DNA of 64,000 nt from Siphonodentalium dalli (lineage: Eukaryota > Mollusca > Scaphopoda > Gadilida > Siphonodentaliidae), in assembly GCA_032622095.1 (NCBI GenBank), contig CP136065.1:56169949-56233948 (forward strand), read 5' to 3'. This document shows positions 45,210 through 56,153 of this stretch, piece after piece (the first letter of the stretch is position 1; every line of letters begins with the position of its first letter). Both the position numbers and the translations under genes were made by a program. The notes beneath the pieces are model-generated. The model was not told the origin of the DNA and made no database searches. It saw only the letters and a program-made list of their open reading frames with translations.

Positions 45210-45545
45210 TTAACCTCTTAGCTGCTAAATGACGTTATGACATCGACGTCATGTTCTGGGCTGTTGGCATTATTGCCATTTTCCAGTGGAAGAACATAAC
45301 AGGAATATCACAAGAACTATAACACTGATGCAGTTGAAAGGCTATTATCATTCACAATCGTGGATCATACACTGTTTGAAACTTCGAGATAGTTATTTCG
45401 ATGCACCAATTTCTGAGGTCCAGTTATGAATAATGACCTTCTGCTAGTTACTGAAGTAGGTCCATAGGTACTACCACCATATAGTACATGATGTGCACTT
45501 TTACGTTCATAATAGTTATGGACATCATAGCAGCAAAGAGGTTAA
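45210..45545. mobile_element. Family L element, TTAA-flanked
   Basis: TTAACCTCTTAGCTGCTA and TAGCAGCAAAGAGGTTAA form the ends. Non-coding, 336 bases. A diverged, inverted and interrupted relative lies at 55655-56153. TTAA target with CC-starting ends again fits piggyBac-type mobility. Confidence 0.75.
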
Positions 45546-45919
45546 TATTATATATACTGAACTTTATTGAACTCAAGTAAAATTGCCCAATTAAACAAAT
45601 TTCAAAACAAGTTTAATTTAAGAGACTGCCTCTACAAAAAGTTTGGATTAAAGATCAGTTTAAAAGTGAAAATTCAACACTGTTATTTGGTTAGTTATCA
45701 TGGATGTGGAATATATGTAAGCAATCATTGGTTATTTACATGATCAAAAGCATGCAGCTAAAATTGCTAAAACAAGATGAATGCACCAGGTTATATAATA
45801 GTTGGTGTAAGTCGATCAGTATGAAATGTTTACATAGGAAAAATGGCCTGGGCTAGCTACATGTAGCCTTCAGCCCTGGATTATAAACTGCTAGTCAAGG
45901 CCAAGAAACAGAGCTGTAA
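45546..45919. other. No gene recognised
   Basis: AT-rich; no repeat partners or frames noted. Confidence 0.4.
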
Positions 45920-46136
45920 TACAGTAAGGCCCTAATTAATCGACTCCTTAACCACAGCAGAATTATGGGTAACTTTTCAGGATTTAGTCGGAAATATGGC
46001 TTGTTGCCATTCATCGGAAAGCTCTCCCCGAGTGCTTTCCGATGAATGGCAACAAGCCATATTTCCGACTACATCCTGAAAAGTTACCCATAATTCAGCT
46101 GTGGTTAAGGAGTCGATTAATTAGAGCATTACTGTA
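45920..46136. mobile_element. Family B palindrome element
   Basis: TA-CAGTAAGGCCCTAATTAAT ... ATTAATTAGAGCATTACTG-TA. Both arms have AATTAATCGA where other copies have AAATAATCGA. Confidence 0.85.
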
Positions 46137-46152
46137 GTTGATAGGGGAGCAG

Positions 46153-46482
46153 TTAACCCTTCCATGACTCGAGCTTCCTCAAACTTTATACGAAAAACCA
46201 TGTGCCAATGCATTCTCTAATATATGCGAGTCTCACATAGGGAGCTTCACATACATGTATACATTGTATAAGAGAATACACTGCCTATATGCGAGTCTCC
46301 CATTGGGAGCCTGTATATATAAGAAAATGCATTGACCTAACAATATTTACCTTGACCTTGCATGCCAGTGCATTCTCTTATATATGCGAGGTTCCCTATG
46401 GGAGACTCGCATATATAAGAGAATGAACTGGCACAGGATCTTTACTGCTTCACCAGTGCAGCTCCTGTTATGAAAGGGTTAA
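46153..46482 (+). mobile_element. Family A element with extra hairpin segment
   Basis: TTAACCCTTCCATGACTCG to 'TATGAAAGGGTTAA'. An extra half-hairpin ('GAGTCTCCCATTGGGAGCC') resembling the 35.7-kb copy lies between hairpins 1 and 2, suggesting recombination between copies. Confidence 0.75.
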
Positions 46483-46771
46483 AACCACAAAGAGCGTTCA
46501 CATCACCATATTTTATTATATATGATAGTAGTGGAGTTGAAAGTTCATTCAAAATTGGTCACAAATATGAACTCCACCCTATTCTGAAGAAAAAAAAACT
46601 TGCAATATTCTTGAAATTTTCCGTTTGATATGAAGTAACGTCACTGCTATTTTTAACCTAATTTCAAAAGTTAGCTTTGGTAAAATTAAAGCTAGAAGCT
46701 CCAAGTGAAGTCAGCTACATGTATATATGTCATGTGTATCATTAAATCAGTACAGGGAGAAGTCATTACAT

Positions 46772-46945
46772 TCAAGCCTGAGAATATTGTGCTGGCAATT
46801 TGCAGAATGAGGTCCCTAGAGGGTGAATTTAATGACGCTACCCCACACAGCATGCTAGCATCACTAAATTCATCCTTTAGTGAACTCATTCTGTTTAGGC
46901 CTCATCTTCTCTGGAAAGTATCTTTAATTTCAAATTAACATGCTT
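46772..46945. mobile_element. Family D, left hairpin only
   Basis: 'CAAGCCTGAGAATATTGTG' start, GCAGAATGAGGTCCCTAG stem, then truncated after 'CTTCTCTGGAAAGTATCTTT'. Confidence 0.65.
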
Positions 46946-46988
46946 TTAAGTTTCTTTAAAAACTTCTTCTTCTTCTATATACAGAACA

Positions 46989-47126
46989 TGAAGCTAGAGT
47001 CATCGCTTAAACTGTTTATATCCATGAGGGGGATTTGAGCATCTATTGGGCGAGGCTCTGACGAGTCCAATAGATGCCAAATCCCCCGAGTGGACATAAA
47101 CAGTTTAAGCGACAACATTAGCTACA
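46989..47126. repeat. Inverted repeat, about 138 bp
   Basis: TCGCTTAAACTGTTTAT with complement ATAAACAGTTTAAGCGA, and GCATCTATTGG with CCAATAGATGC. Single copy, fold-back type. Confidence 0.75.
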
Positions 47127-47660
47127 TATTTTATTTATCCATCACACAAAACTTGCCTTTTGTGAAGTAAATCTGTCATTTTCTTCAATTTTACATTAGT
47201 TACTTCAAAGACGCCCTTTATACATTTATTAGGTTAAGCAAACTAATTAGCATTCATGACTTGCAAAACCAAAGTGCAGCTTAGAGTGAAATAGTTCGTT
47301 GGTTTTTTTTTATAGTTATTCTAAGCTGGCCTTGTACTAATGGTTTATAGATGTTCTAGGGTGAAAACACATATCTGTTTACCAATTTTGTATCAATTGC
47401 GTTGAACTGTGGAAGATAAAAACATCCCAAAATCAAAATGCCGTCATTTAGGTCGGTTGACATCCCTAGTTTCCTGCGCAATTTGCATATGCAAATACAT
47501 CATTAAAGTAACACTAACCGAGTAAAGTTAGATTGACCTAATAAAGCAACATTGACATAATAAATGTAACGTTTATTAGGCAGGCTTTATGTAGCAATAG
47601 AAGTGGTGTGCACTCGAGTGCTAGCATACCCCCACCGTGGCAAATTCAACCCGCATTATC
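47127..47660. other. No gene recognised
   Basis: AT-rich. Contains 'TACCCCCACCGTGGC' and no supported frame. Confidence 0.4.
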
Positions 47661-48035
47661 CGTAAACCCAACAAAAAAGATTTTTAACTTTAAAGAAAAA
47701 TTCAGACTAATAATATCGATATGGTGTCACAAGAAGCTTGTACAGAAAAAATTATTCAAATTGGTTCATATTTGTTAAAAGTTATTAAGTCGGACAGAAT
47801 TTTCTAAGTCAAAATAAATCGAAAATGAGGCGTAACTTTAAAAAAAAAAGTTGAACCGAACCGCAATTATCATCATGCAGAGAGGCAGTCCCAAGGAGAT
47901 TGCATACAAAAAATTATTGAAATCGGTTCCTAGTTGTTCAAGTTATGAGGTCGGACGGAGAGACGGAAAAAAGCGTGACGGACAGATGGACGGACAGACG
48001 CAGTCAATCCAGTATACCCCCCATTTTCTTTGAAA
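47661..48035. repeat. Diverged tandem repeat ending in inverted CCCCC/GGGGG pair
   Basis: 'AAGAAGCTTGTACAGAAAA', 'AAATTGGTTCATATTTGTTA' and 'AAATCGGTTCCTAGTTGTTC' show two related units of about 180 bases, then 'CAGACGGACAGA'-type sequence and 'ACCCCCCATTTTC'/'GAAAGTGGGGG'. A related end is at 55.13-55.21 kb. Confidence 0.5.
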
Positions 48036-48529
48036 GTGGGGGCTTAATTAAGGACATAATTCAGCCCGAATTAAGGACTAAGTGTAGAGAATTGTGCATA
48101 TACTGTAGTCCAAACCTGTGTTCTAAAATGTTGCAGTCCTTAAGGTTAAAATTCTCGGTAATATATTAGTTGTATGCTGCATTCATTGAGTGGGCAATAT
48201 CACCCGGATATGTTACTTTTATTCACGCAAATAAGTATGCAATATATCATTAAACAAAGTCTTAAACAATTGTCCCACTTAAGTGCCTTTTGGAGCTTTC
48301 TAAACCATGATAACAGTAAATGTCAGCACTAGGTGTAGGGTAACTGATATTGATACAAATGTACTCAGTTGTAGTATATCTCTATAAAAGATTGGGACAG
48401 ATTTTCCAATAAACTTAGAATCACAATGGACTGGTAAGTTGAAACAGGTCTGTAAATATCGCATGGTGTCTGGGATGGGAGAAAAACGCACCCATTATAC
48501 ATGCCTTTACATGCGCATTTAGTGCAAAG
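48036..48529. other. No gene recognised
   Basis: No supported frame, hairpin or repeat seen. Confidence 0.4.
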
Positions 48530-48683
48530 TACAGTAATGCTCTAAGTAATCGACTTCTTAACCACAGCAGAATTATGGGTAACTTTTCAGGATTTAGTCG
48601 GAAATATGGCTTGTTGCCATTCATCAGAAAGCTCTCGGGGTTTTGCTGTGGTTAAGAAGTCGATTACTTAGAGCATTGCCCTA
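48530..48683. mobile_element. Family B element lacking most of the inner right arm
   Basis: TA-CAGTAATGCTCTAAGTAAT ... ATTACTTAGAGCATTGCC. Left arm complete to the loop; right arm resumes only at 'TTTTGCTGTGGTTAAGAAG'. Remaining arms still match: AAGTAATCGACTTC / GAAGTCGATTACTT. Confidence 0.8.
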
Positions 48684-48954
48684 GTTCTACTAAGATCATG
48701 CAGACTTTGGTGAAGAAGGGCAATGAACTTTCTATCAGTGAGTGGGTCATCATTCTGTCTGTGGATGTCTTTCTCGTGTGACTGGCACATTGTAATATGG
48801 AACATGCATGTGCAGATCATTATCCTTGTTTGTTTATGCACTTTTAGGTGCAAACTTTGTTATGCAGCTTAGCATCTGTTGACGGCTGAATCTGATTAAA
48901 GCCATACACAATGTTGCAATTTCAAATTTTCAAGCTAAGGCAATAGCAATTTAA

Positions 48955-49700
48955 TAGCCTGGTTTACGAATCCATCCAACAACTTTTGTCCACATATAAT
49001 AAAACTTTTGATTGATTGGTTTATGGTAATATTCAGGCCTGAGAATAAGGTGCCTATCATTTGCAGAATGAGGTCCCCAGAGGGTGGATTTATTGACGCT
49101 ATCCTGCATAGCTGGCTAGCATCAGTAAATTCACCATCTGGGGACCTCATTCTGCTCAGGCCTCATCTTCTCTGGAAAGTTTCTTTATTATCAAATTTCT
49201 ATAGAAACTTCTTCACACAGATGCTATTTATTTTTTAGTTTAGTTTCTCTATATCCCCAAATTGGCAGACGACACATTGCATAAACGAGGTTCTCAATGG
49301 GTGTAATAGTATATTACAATATTCACAATTTTTGAACTTCAATCTGAGTCTATGTCTCCCATAGCAGATGAGGCCATGCAGAATGAGGTCCCCAGAAGGT
49401 GAATTTGGTGATGCCAGCCCGCTGTGTGGGATCGCAACACTAAATTCACCCTCTGGGGCCCTCATTCGGCAAATGACAGGCACACTAAACTCAGACTTGA
49501 TATTGACTAAAATATGAAGCATGTGGAGAAGAAAATAGTCTTTGTGGAATCTTTTCTTTAGCTTTCTCCATCTTTTTCGATTATTTAAACTGTTTTATTG
49601 AGTAGTACTTTAGTTTATTTTTATCATTTGAATAAAACATCATTTTCAAAAAGCCAATTGTGAAGTTGTTTGATTTTTTGCACTGACAATATAAATACTC
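48955..49700. mobile_element. Family E element split by a family D insertion
   Basis: Left part begins TAGCCTGGTTTACGAA as at 53022. After the D insertion, 'AAAATATGAAGCATGTGG' and 'CGATTATTTAAACTGTT' continue the family as at 53.1-53.2 kb. Right terminus eroded. Confidence 0.65.
49034..49499. mobile_element. Family D element with 5-bp target duplication
   Basis: CAGGCCTGAGAATAAGGTG to the complement of CAAGTCTGAGTTTAGTGTG. ATATT precedes (49029-49033) and follows (49500-49504) the element. Two hairpins, 49063-49156 and 49379-49472. Confidence 0.65.
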
Positions 49701-50046
49701 CTTCAAAGCATTGTATAATCCTATGAGTACTAATTGTTTCCCTGTAACTCCCTTTCCGAGCTGAGCTGATTTTTTCTGGCAGTTTGCTCATGATTAGCTT
49801 GGCACAGCAACATTGGGAGCTAAGTTATTAGGAAAAGGTGGGTACCGCCAGGGAATAGCCTTTCTATCAAGTTGGATAGTGATAAAACAAACACCCCAGC
49901 ATTTGAAACTCGAAAATTAGACATCACAAAGGTTTCCAGTAGGTGACATTCACTTGGTGCAATTTACAGAACAGCCATTTATTTTTTTGCAAACCTTGGG
50001 TGTTTTGACCCAGAAACAATATGACTGTCACAAAAGGATCAACACC

Positions 50047-50209
50047 AATGTGCCCTTAATAGAATGATTGCAGAGCTATGTGTGCCTTTAATAGAATGAT
50101 TGCAGTGCTTTGTGTGCCTTTAACAGAATCTTGCAGTGCTGTGTGTGCATTTAACAGAATGCATTGCAGTGTTTGCCTTTAACAGAATGCATTGTAGTGC
50201 TATGTGTGC
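50047..50209. repeat. Minisatellite, about 38 bp x 4-5
   Basis: Unit 'TGTGTGCCTTTAACAGAATG' plus 'CATTGCAGTGCT', degenerate. Confidence 0.8.
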
Positions 50210-50310
50210 ATGTTATTATGGAGTTCAGGGGATAAATTTTGGCAAGAATCAGAACCATGATTCTCATTTTGTTTCTTGCAAAATATCACAATTTCTCATA
50301 TACTTTTCAT

Positions 50311-50767
50311 ATATGTGACCCACCATATCAAATCCAGTCGGAAGTCGGGATTTTTTTACCCTGTGCCAATGCATTCTCTTATATATGCATAGGTCGCCTC
50401 GCATATATAAGAGAATGCATTGGCCTAACAATTTTTTACAATTTTAATAATTTGTTCTTGTATTCTTTAACAATTTTATAATTTAACCCATACAGAGCCC
50501 CAGACAAACATGAGCAGATGACACTCTTCTATATCCTTCTATATATGTGTGGGGCTCCCTGCAAGGTAATGGATGTTTTTTATTTTATGTCCTAAAAATT
50601 GTAAGAAACATTTATTTAAAAGACATGATAAAATATTGTTAGGCCAATGCATTCTCTAATATATGCGAGGCGACCTATGGTCGACTCGCATATATAAGAG
50701 AATGCATTGGCACAGGGTAAAAATAATCCCGACTTCCGACTGGATTTGATATGGCGGGTCACATATC
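50311..50767. mobile_element. Family A core in shell 3 (long TATGTGACCCACC ends)
   Basis: Ends 'ATATGTGACCCACCATATC' and 'GATATGGCGGGTCACATAT', with 'CCAGTCGGAAGTCGGGATT' mirrored inside. Immediately inward are the same two hairpins (CCAATGCATTCTC...). Hairpin 1 lost one inner arm; hairpin 2 is complete with the CGACC/GGTCG loop. About 200 bases of unrelated spacer. Confidence 0.85.
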
Positions 50768-51488
50768 TGATTCTCATGTTGATTATCACAAAACATTTAT
50801 GAATTTTAAGCCCTGGAAGTACTGGTACAGTATATGAGGAATAATACAAGTGGTTTAAGAACAGGAGTGTTAAGCAGGGAGTCATATGTGTGGCTTCAAT
50901 GATCGGCAGTAGAATAATATGCAAAGTATAGGGCCCTCGATTATTCAATATGATTTTTAATCTGTTTTTGTTTTCAGTTTCATAGAAAATATTCAGCTGA
51001 TTTGTTACTCAAATAATTTTAATAGGAAAAAAAACCTCAAATTCAGTCATCTACAATTGCCTAGAAAATAAATATTGTTGATGGTCCTTGAACTTTTAAC
51101 ACAAGAATGCCAAAATGAACCACATAGTGCAAACTGCAAAATTGCGGAGCGACATCGGGTTTGTAAAAACAACTTTTGTTGTACAATACAATTTAAAGTT
51201 ACTAAAATGGCCAATTTCATTCATAACATGCATAACTTTTGTTCAATAAGTTTTCCATTTTACGATAATCTCTAAGAGTTTTATCTGAATTTTCATATTG
51301 CAATGTCAATTTGATATGAGATTTAATTGAATGCTGCATGTCAGACAAAATTAAATTCAAGATTATAGATTAGATTCAAATTGAAAATGCAGAAAATGCA
51401 GGCCCCTAGTGCAAAGCATTGTGCTAACATTGGCGTGCTCTAGACACCCATTATTAAGAATATGGAGGAAAAAAAACAAGTATTATAT
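50768..51488. other. No gene recognised
   Basis: AT-rich, short frames only, no repeats seen. Confidence 0.4.
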
Positions 51489-51632
51489 TTAACCCATTCT
51501 GTACAATAAATACTCATTGATGAGTATAGTTCCCTTATGAAATGTTCAGATAATAAGTTCCAACAAATAGACCATTCTAAAGTATACTTCTTATAGCTGG
51601 ATTGGAGAATCCATATAGTACAGAAAGGGGGT
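51489..51632 (-). mobile_element. Family C element, internally deleted
   Basis: TTAACCCATTCTGTACAATA ... 'CCATATAGTACAGAAAGGGG'. The segment between the stem and the right terminus is shortened; 144 bases remain. Confidence 0.65.
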
Positions 51633-52053
51633 TCATGAAACAATTGACCCGACAATACACTGCTTTACTTTATTATGTATTATATATACTGCCACTGTAT
51701 CATTCGTGTGTATTGTAAATAATCTATCCTATCCAATCCTATCCTAGATAACAGATAGACAATATGGATGAGATTAAACAAATTTTGTGTCTAATCGATG
51801 ATTAATCAACTACAAGATTAACCACGAGAACCTTTGTTTATGATTACTGAAACAGAATAATAGCTAGTACATTATATCAATGAACAAATCATTCGAGAAT
51901 TCTTCTGGTATGACTTTTTTCAATATTTTTCCAAGTTTTTTGCTCCCGTTTTTTTTTAGTTCGCAGAATATTATGAAATTAGAGCATTGTCATCCAGTAA
52001 ATTGTTCCAGCAGAATAGAAAGAGTGGAGTCAACTCATCTCAATATACCACAA

Positions 52054-52292
52054 TATCAACCCTTTCTATACTAAATACTCATTGATGAGTCATTCTCTTA
52101 GGAAATGTTCAGATATAAATAAGAACTTATTTGCTGAACATTTCCCTCTAATAATAGGACTTCTTCTGTTTTTGTATTATCTGTCATCTGCCCATTTTTT
52201 TTTTATGAAAACCCTCCAGATGAATAATAGACCATTACAATGCACACTTTTATAACTGGGTGGGAGAATCCATATAGTATAGTAAGGGTTAA
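52054..52292 (-). mobile_element. Family C element, reverse orientation
   Basis: 'CAACCCTTTCTATACTAAAT' to 'ATATAGTATAGTAAGGGTTAA'; stem GTTCAGATATAAATAAG present. Confidence 0.75.
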
Positions 52293-52701
52293 ACAAGGTG
52301 AGTATTGAATTGAATTAAGCCTGTGTTAGCAGCCCTATTTAATTTGTATTAAAGCTGCAAAATTCCTAAAACCAAAATGCTTCTTAATAACGAAAAATAA
52401 AATCCCATAATTTCTTGTGACTGAAAACCTAGCTGAAAATTTTCATAATTTATAGAGCGAGTATGTAATGATTTCTGGAACAGACTTCCAGGCCATAATT
52501 TGAAACTGATAATAATTGCAGCGATAATTTTATATTACCTCAATTAGTAAAATTAAATAGGCTGGAAAAAGCATGCAGAATATATATTTCAGCAAATATG
52601 GAAAGTGACTGGAAAGTATTCAAATGAGTTCACCCCGTTATTTTAAGCATGAGAGTGTGGAAAGCTTCTGAAATTCACCTTTACCCGTTTTTCATTTCTA
52701 G

Positions 52702-52984
52702 AGTTATATCAGTCTATCTGCCAGCTAAACAAATGATATTTTATAAGCATGTCTCTAACACTCTCTTTGAGATCAACTGTCTTGAATCTTCTCCTTTTCC
52801 CCAGTTCCCAATTCGGAGACAGGTTAAAAGCAAATTGATCCAAAAGTCTGAAAATGATAGAAAGACAGTGGCTGAAAAGAAAGCAGAGTGGATGAAGCTT
52901 GTGTCTACAACATCTATGAAAGAAATAAAGGGTGGACTTCTATACTATACAAATAAAGGGTGGACTTCTATACTATACAAATAA
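52702..52984 (+). CDS. Candidate exon, Lys/Glu-rich (similar to 44.2 kb)
   Basis: Preceded by the acceptor-like 'CCGTTTTTCATTTCTAG'. The frame reads VYLPAKQMIFYKHVSNTLFE, then PFPQFPIRRQVKSKLIQKSE and NDRKTVAEKKAEWMKLVS, before running into a 28-bp tandem repeat. A second acceptor-like tract 'CTTCTCCTTTTCCCCAG' lies inside it, so the real exon might begin there. The first 20 residues match the 44.2-kb candidate. Protein not recognised. Confidence 0.3.
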
Positions 52985-53008
52985 AGAGTGGGCTTCTATA
53001 GTATACAA
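52924..53008. repeat. 28-bp tandem repeat, three copies
   Basis: 'ATAAAGGGTGGACTTCTATA' plus CTATACAA repeated; the third copy is diverged. Confidence 0.85.
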
Positions 53009-53021
53009 CACAGCAATTTAA

Positions 53022-53364
53022 TAGCCTGGTTTACGAACCCAACTACAACCATTTTTACCTATTGTAAAAAAAAATTGAACTTTTTAATTTACTGATTTAT
53101 TCTCATATTGGTTAAAATATGAAGCAGGTGGCAAAGAAAATAATTGATCTTTTCTTTTGCCCACCTCCTTCATTTCGATTATTTAAACTGTTCGATACAA
53201 AGCAATACATCAGCTGAAGATTATATTAACTGAAATAAAAAATATTGTTTTCAAAACTTTTTTGCAAAATTTGTGTATACATGTATGTAGTTCAATTGTT
53301 TGTTGTCTATTGAGTTGATGATGAAAATCTTTTCGGCACTCAAATAAATTTGTAAACCAGGCTA
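53022..53364. mobile_element. Family E element, complete
   Basis: TAGCCTGGTTTAC ... GTAAACCAGGCTA, 343 bases including TA at each end. Mirrored 'GGTGGCAAAGAAAATAATTG' and 'TTTTGCCCACC' inside. Non-coding; Tc1/mariner-like TA target (inference). Confidence 0.75.
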
Positions 53365-54040
53365 TAATAATGATCTGGACTTACTGGGAAGCATGATTAA
53401 TGATTAGCTGATAAGGAACAAGATTCTCCGACGAAATACATAAATCATCTACCGAAACTGATGTGGATTGTGTGAATAAAGCTATATGTTGGTTCATTCA
53501 CAAATTTACAATCATGTCAGCCCTTTGTCAATGTTAATGTTAATTACATCCAGTATCTAAGTTTCTGATATTCTTTTTAGTGTTTACCTTTAAGCTCAGA
53601 TTTGATAGTGTACCTGTGAGTACTCCAAAGTTGACTACCTGACTGCTAAATATAGACTAATTCTTAGAATATTCCAACATAATTTGGTTATCAGCTCATC
53701 ACTAATTAAATCGTGATTCTGACTACAAATGATAAACAAAAAGCATCATGCATTCCATGGTGAAATGAGGGTCCTGTCTGCATGGTTTTGACTGAACTTC
53801 TTCGATTCTCCCAATCACTGATTAAATATCAAAATCCTTGATGAAGAAGTCACCAGGAAATTTGCTATGTTAAATTAGCATTTTATATCCTGTTGAAAAT
53901 GTGGAAATTTTCCTAATTTTAAGCAGCATATTATGCAAATTATATTGCACTTCAAACTACTTCAGATTCTTCAACTATATTTAATAATTTAACTTCAACA
54001 GACTGACCTCAAAAGTCTTTTTCAAACATTTAAATACATG
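53365..54040. other. No gene recognised
   Basis: No supported frames or repeats. Confidence 0.4.
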
Positions 54041-54972
54041 TACCGCTATTCTCAAAGTAATTGACCAGAAAAACGGGGTGATACCCCAGTCATGACCGCG
54101 GTGATACCGGTAATAAACGGTAGTGGTATCGAGACGGTCACGGCGGTGGAGTTACGGTATCGAGCGGTAAGGATACCGTGGTCTGATAGTGGGCATCGTG
54201 TTAAATGTTTTGAATACCGCTGTGATTTTCATGGAACTCTTTGAATGGATGCATTTAGTGAATGTTCAGACAACGATTCAATTATAAGTGGAAAGATTTC
54301 CGTCGAGGCCGGAAGTAACCGATAGTTGGATTGCGCATGCTGACGACAATGTCACCGTTTGATTTTAGATGCGAAATCGTGGTGTATCCTTGATAACCTC
54401 CACTTGCGACGTAATCGCAGTCGTGTGTACGTAAAAATCGTAGCTGGAAATGTCGTAGGATAGTCAATCACATGCTTTATTCGCGGTTTATTTATGAAAA
54501 TCAGAGCAGGGGATACGGAATAAATCCAAAATGATTTGAACTATGTGGAATAGCAAGAGAAATATGATGATATTGGAAAATTATTTGGGTCACTCAGATA
54601 ATTCTTACCCACCTGTACCCTGCATCGCAACTAAAACTGATATGCATTATTGGCAAAAGCATATTATACACATGGACAAATCACTATTGGCAAAAAAACA
54701 TCGTCAATAATAAGTAAATAAAATAACCACAATAAATGAAGATTTCTTCAGTGTCCTTTATTTTTTTCCGAGCAAATTGTCCGTTAAAATCACCGCGGTA
54801 TCGCGAACCGTGACCGCACCCATCGTGGTGTCACCGCGGTTTGCGCGGTGTTGAAGCGTTAATAAGCGGTATCAGTACCGCGGTATACGGGATACCGCGG
54901 TATCATACTGACTGCGGTATTAACGGGGTGGCACCGCGTTATAGATGGTCAATTACTTTAAGTATAGCGGTA
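54041..54972. mobile_element. 932-bp TA-flanked element with GGTATACCG-rich ends
   Basis: TA-CCGCTATTCTCAAAGTAATT and its complement at 54948-54970-TA are the terminal repeats. About 130 bases inside each end are packed with GGTACCG, GCGGTATC and CGGTAACG words that pair across the element and within each end. The middle (54.2-54.77 kb) is ordinary AT-rich sequence without a transposase. Confidence 0.75.
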
Positions 54973-55654
54973 GCTGGCTTGACATGGGAACGATCGACAG
55001 TTTGAAGCATATGGATTAATCACATTATGTTGAATACCCACAATTATTTCTATACATTGGAGTCATTAATAATTATAATCACTTTTGTTGAGTATCTGTG
55101 TCATTAAATTAATTGCTTGGAGGGACGCATTGGACAAACAGACAGATGGATGGATGCAATCCTGTATATATACATGTACATACCCCCCAATTTTCGAGTG
55201 GGGGTATAAACTTTTAGAACCTAAATGTCATTTTGACATACATCAAGGTTTGGCCTGCATGGGTACATAGTGAATTAAATATTTATTTTGAATAATAAAG
55301 CTTCCCAAACTCATAATTATGACACATCATTTATGCATTTGAATGCATATATTATCTTTAAACTAGGACTTCCTGGTTGTGAAAAACAATTTTTTATCAA
55401 CAATAAATTTGACCCACTTGATATGATTCTAATCTCTACAATGTGTCTTGAGATTTGTTTACAAGTTATCTCCACTCCTATGCTGATAACTAACCTAAAT
55501 TAAGCTAATGAATACCTAAAAACAACCTAATAGTAACAACCCCTGATGTGCAAGGAGAACAAGAAACCTTCAGCTTTCCGACCTGACCAGGCTATTGTAC
55601 TCCTTATCACTTCAGGCCACAAATAAAAATACCTTTGTTTCCCCCAGTCGCTTA
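54973..55654. other. No gene; one repeat end
   Basis: 55.13-55.21 kb carries 'ACAGACAGATGGATGGATG' and 'ACCCCCCAATTTTCGAGTG' as in the block ending at 48.03 kb. Nothing else recognised. Confidence 0.4.
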
Positions 55655-56153
55655 TTAACCACTCAGCTGCTATACAGTAATGACCTAAATAATCGACTCG
55701 TTAACCACAGCAGAATTATGGGTAATTTTTCAGGGTTTAGTCGGAAATATGGCTTGTTGCCATTCATCGGAAAGCTCTCACTGAGAGCTTTCCAATGAAT
55801 GGCAACAAGCCATATTCCCGACTAAATCCTGAAAAATTACCCATAATTCTGCTGTGGTTAAGGAATCAATTATTTAGGGAATTGCTATGTCAGTACTGAG
55901 TAAGGACAGAAAGTGTCACGCTGTGTGCTATGTCCGTGCTGAGTACGGACCTACTTCAGCGCACTAGGAGGCGGTGGCCATCATTGATAATGGAACCTCA
56001 GAAATTAGTGCAACTGAACAAGTGTATTCTAGGATTGTGTATGATATTAACATTTGCATGAAGTCATTTTTATGGTTTTCGGGACATTCCCATTATATTT
56101 TTCCACTGCAAAATGGGCAGAAAGTCAATCTCATGACATCATTCAGCAGTTAA
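55655..56153 (-). mobile_element. Family L element interrupted by a family B insertion
   Basis: TTAACCACTCAGCTGCTA on the left, 'CAGCAGTTAA' on the right. The inner 'GACCTACTTCAG', 'ACCTCAGAAATTAGTGCA' and 'TTTTCCACTGCAAAATGG' are the complement of 45.21-45.55 kb. The family B element at 55673 sits just inside the left terminus. Confidence 0.65.
55673..55890. mobile_element. Family B palindrome element
   Basis: TA-CAGTAATGACCTAAATAA ... TTATTTAGGGAATTGCTA. Long arms nearly perfect; outer right end mutated. Confidence 0.8.

Noticed and set aside
50616-50948. 110-codon frame containing SYICESTIGRLAYIRECIGL
   Set aside because: Derived from family A hairpin sequence; the same peptide appears at other copies.
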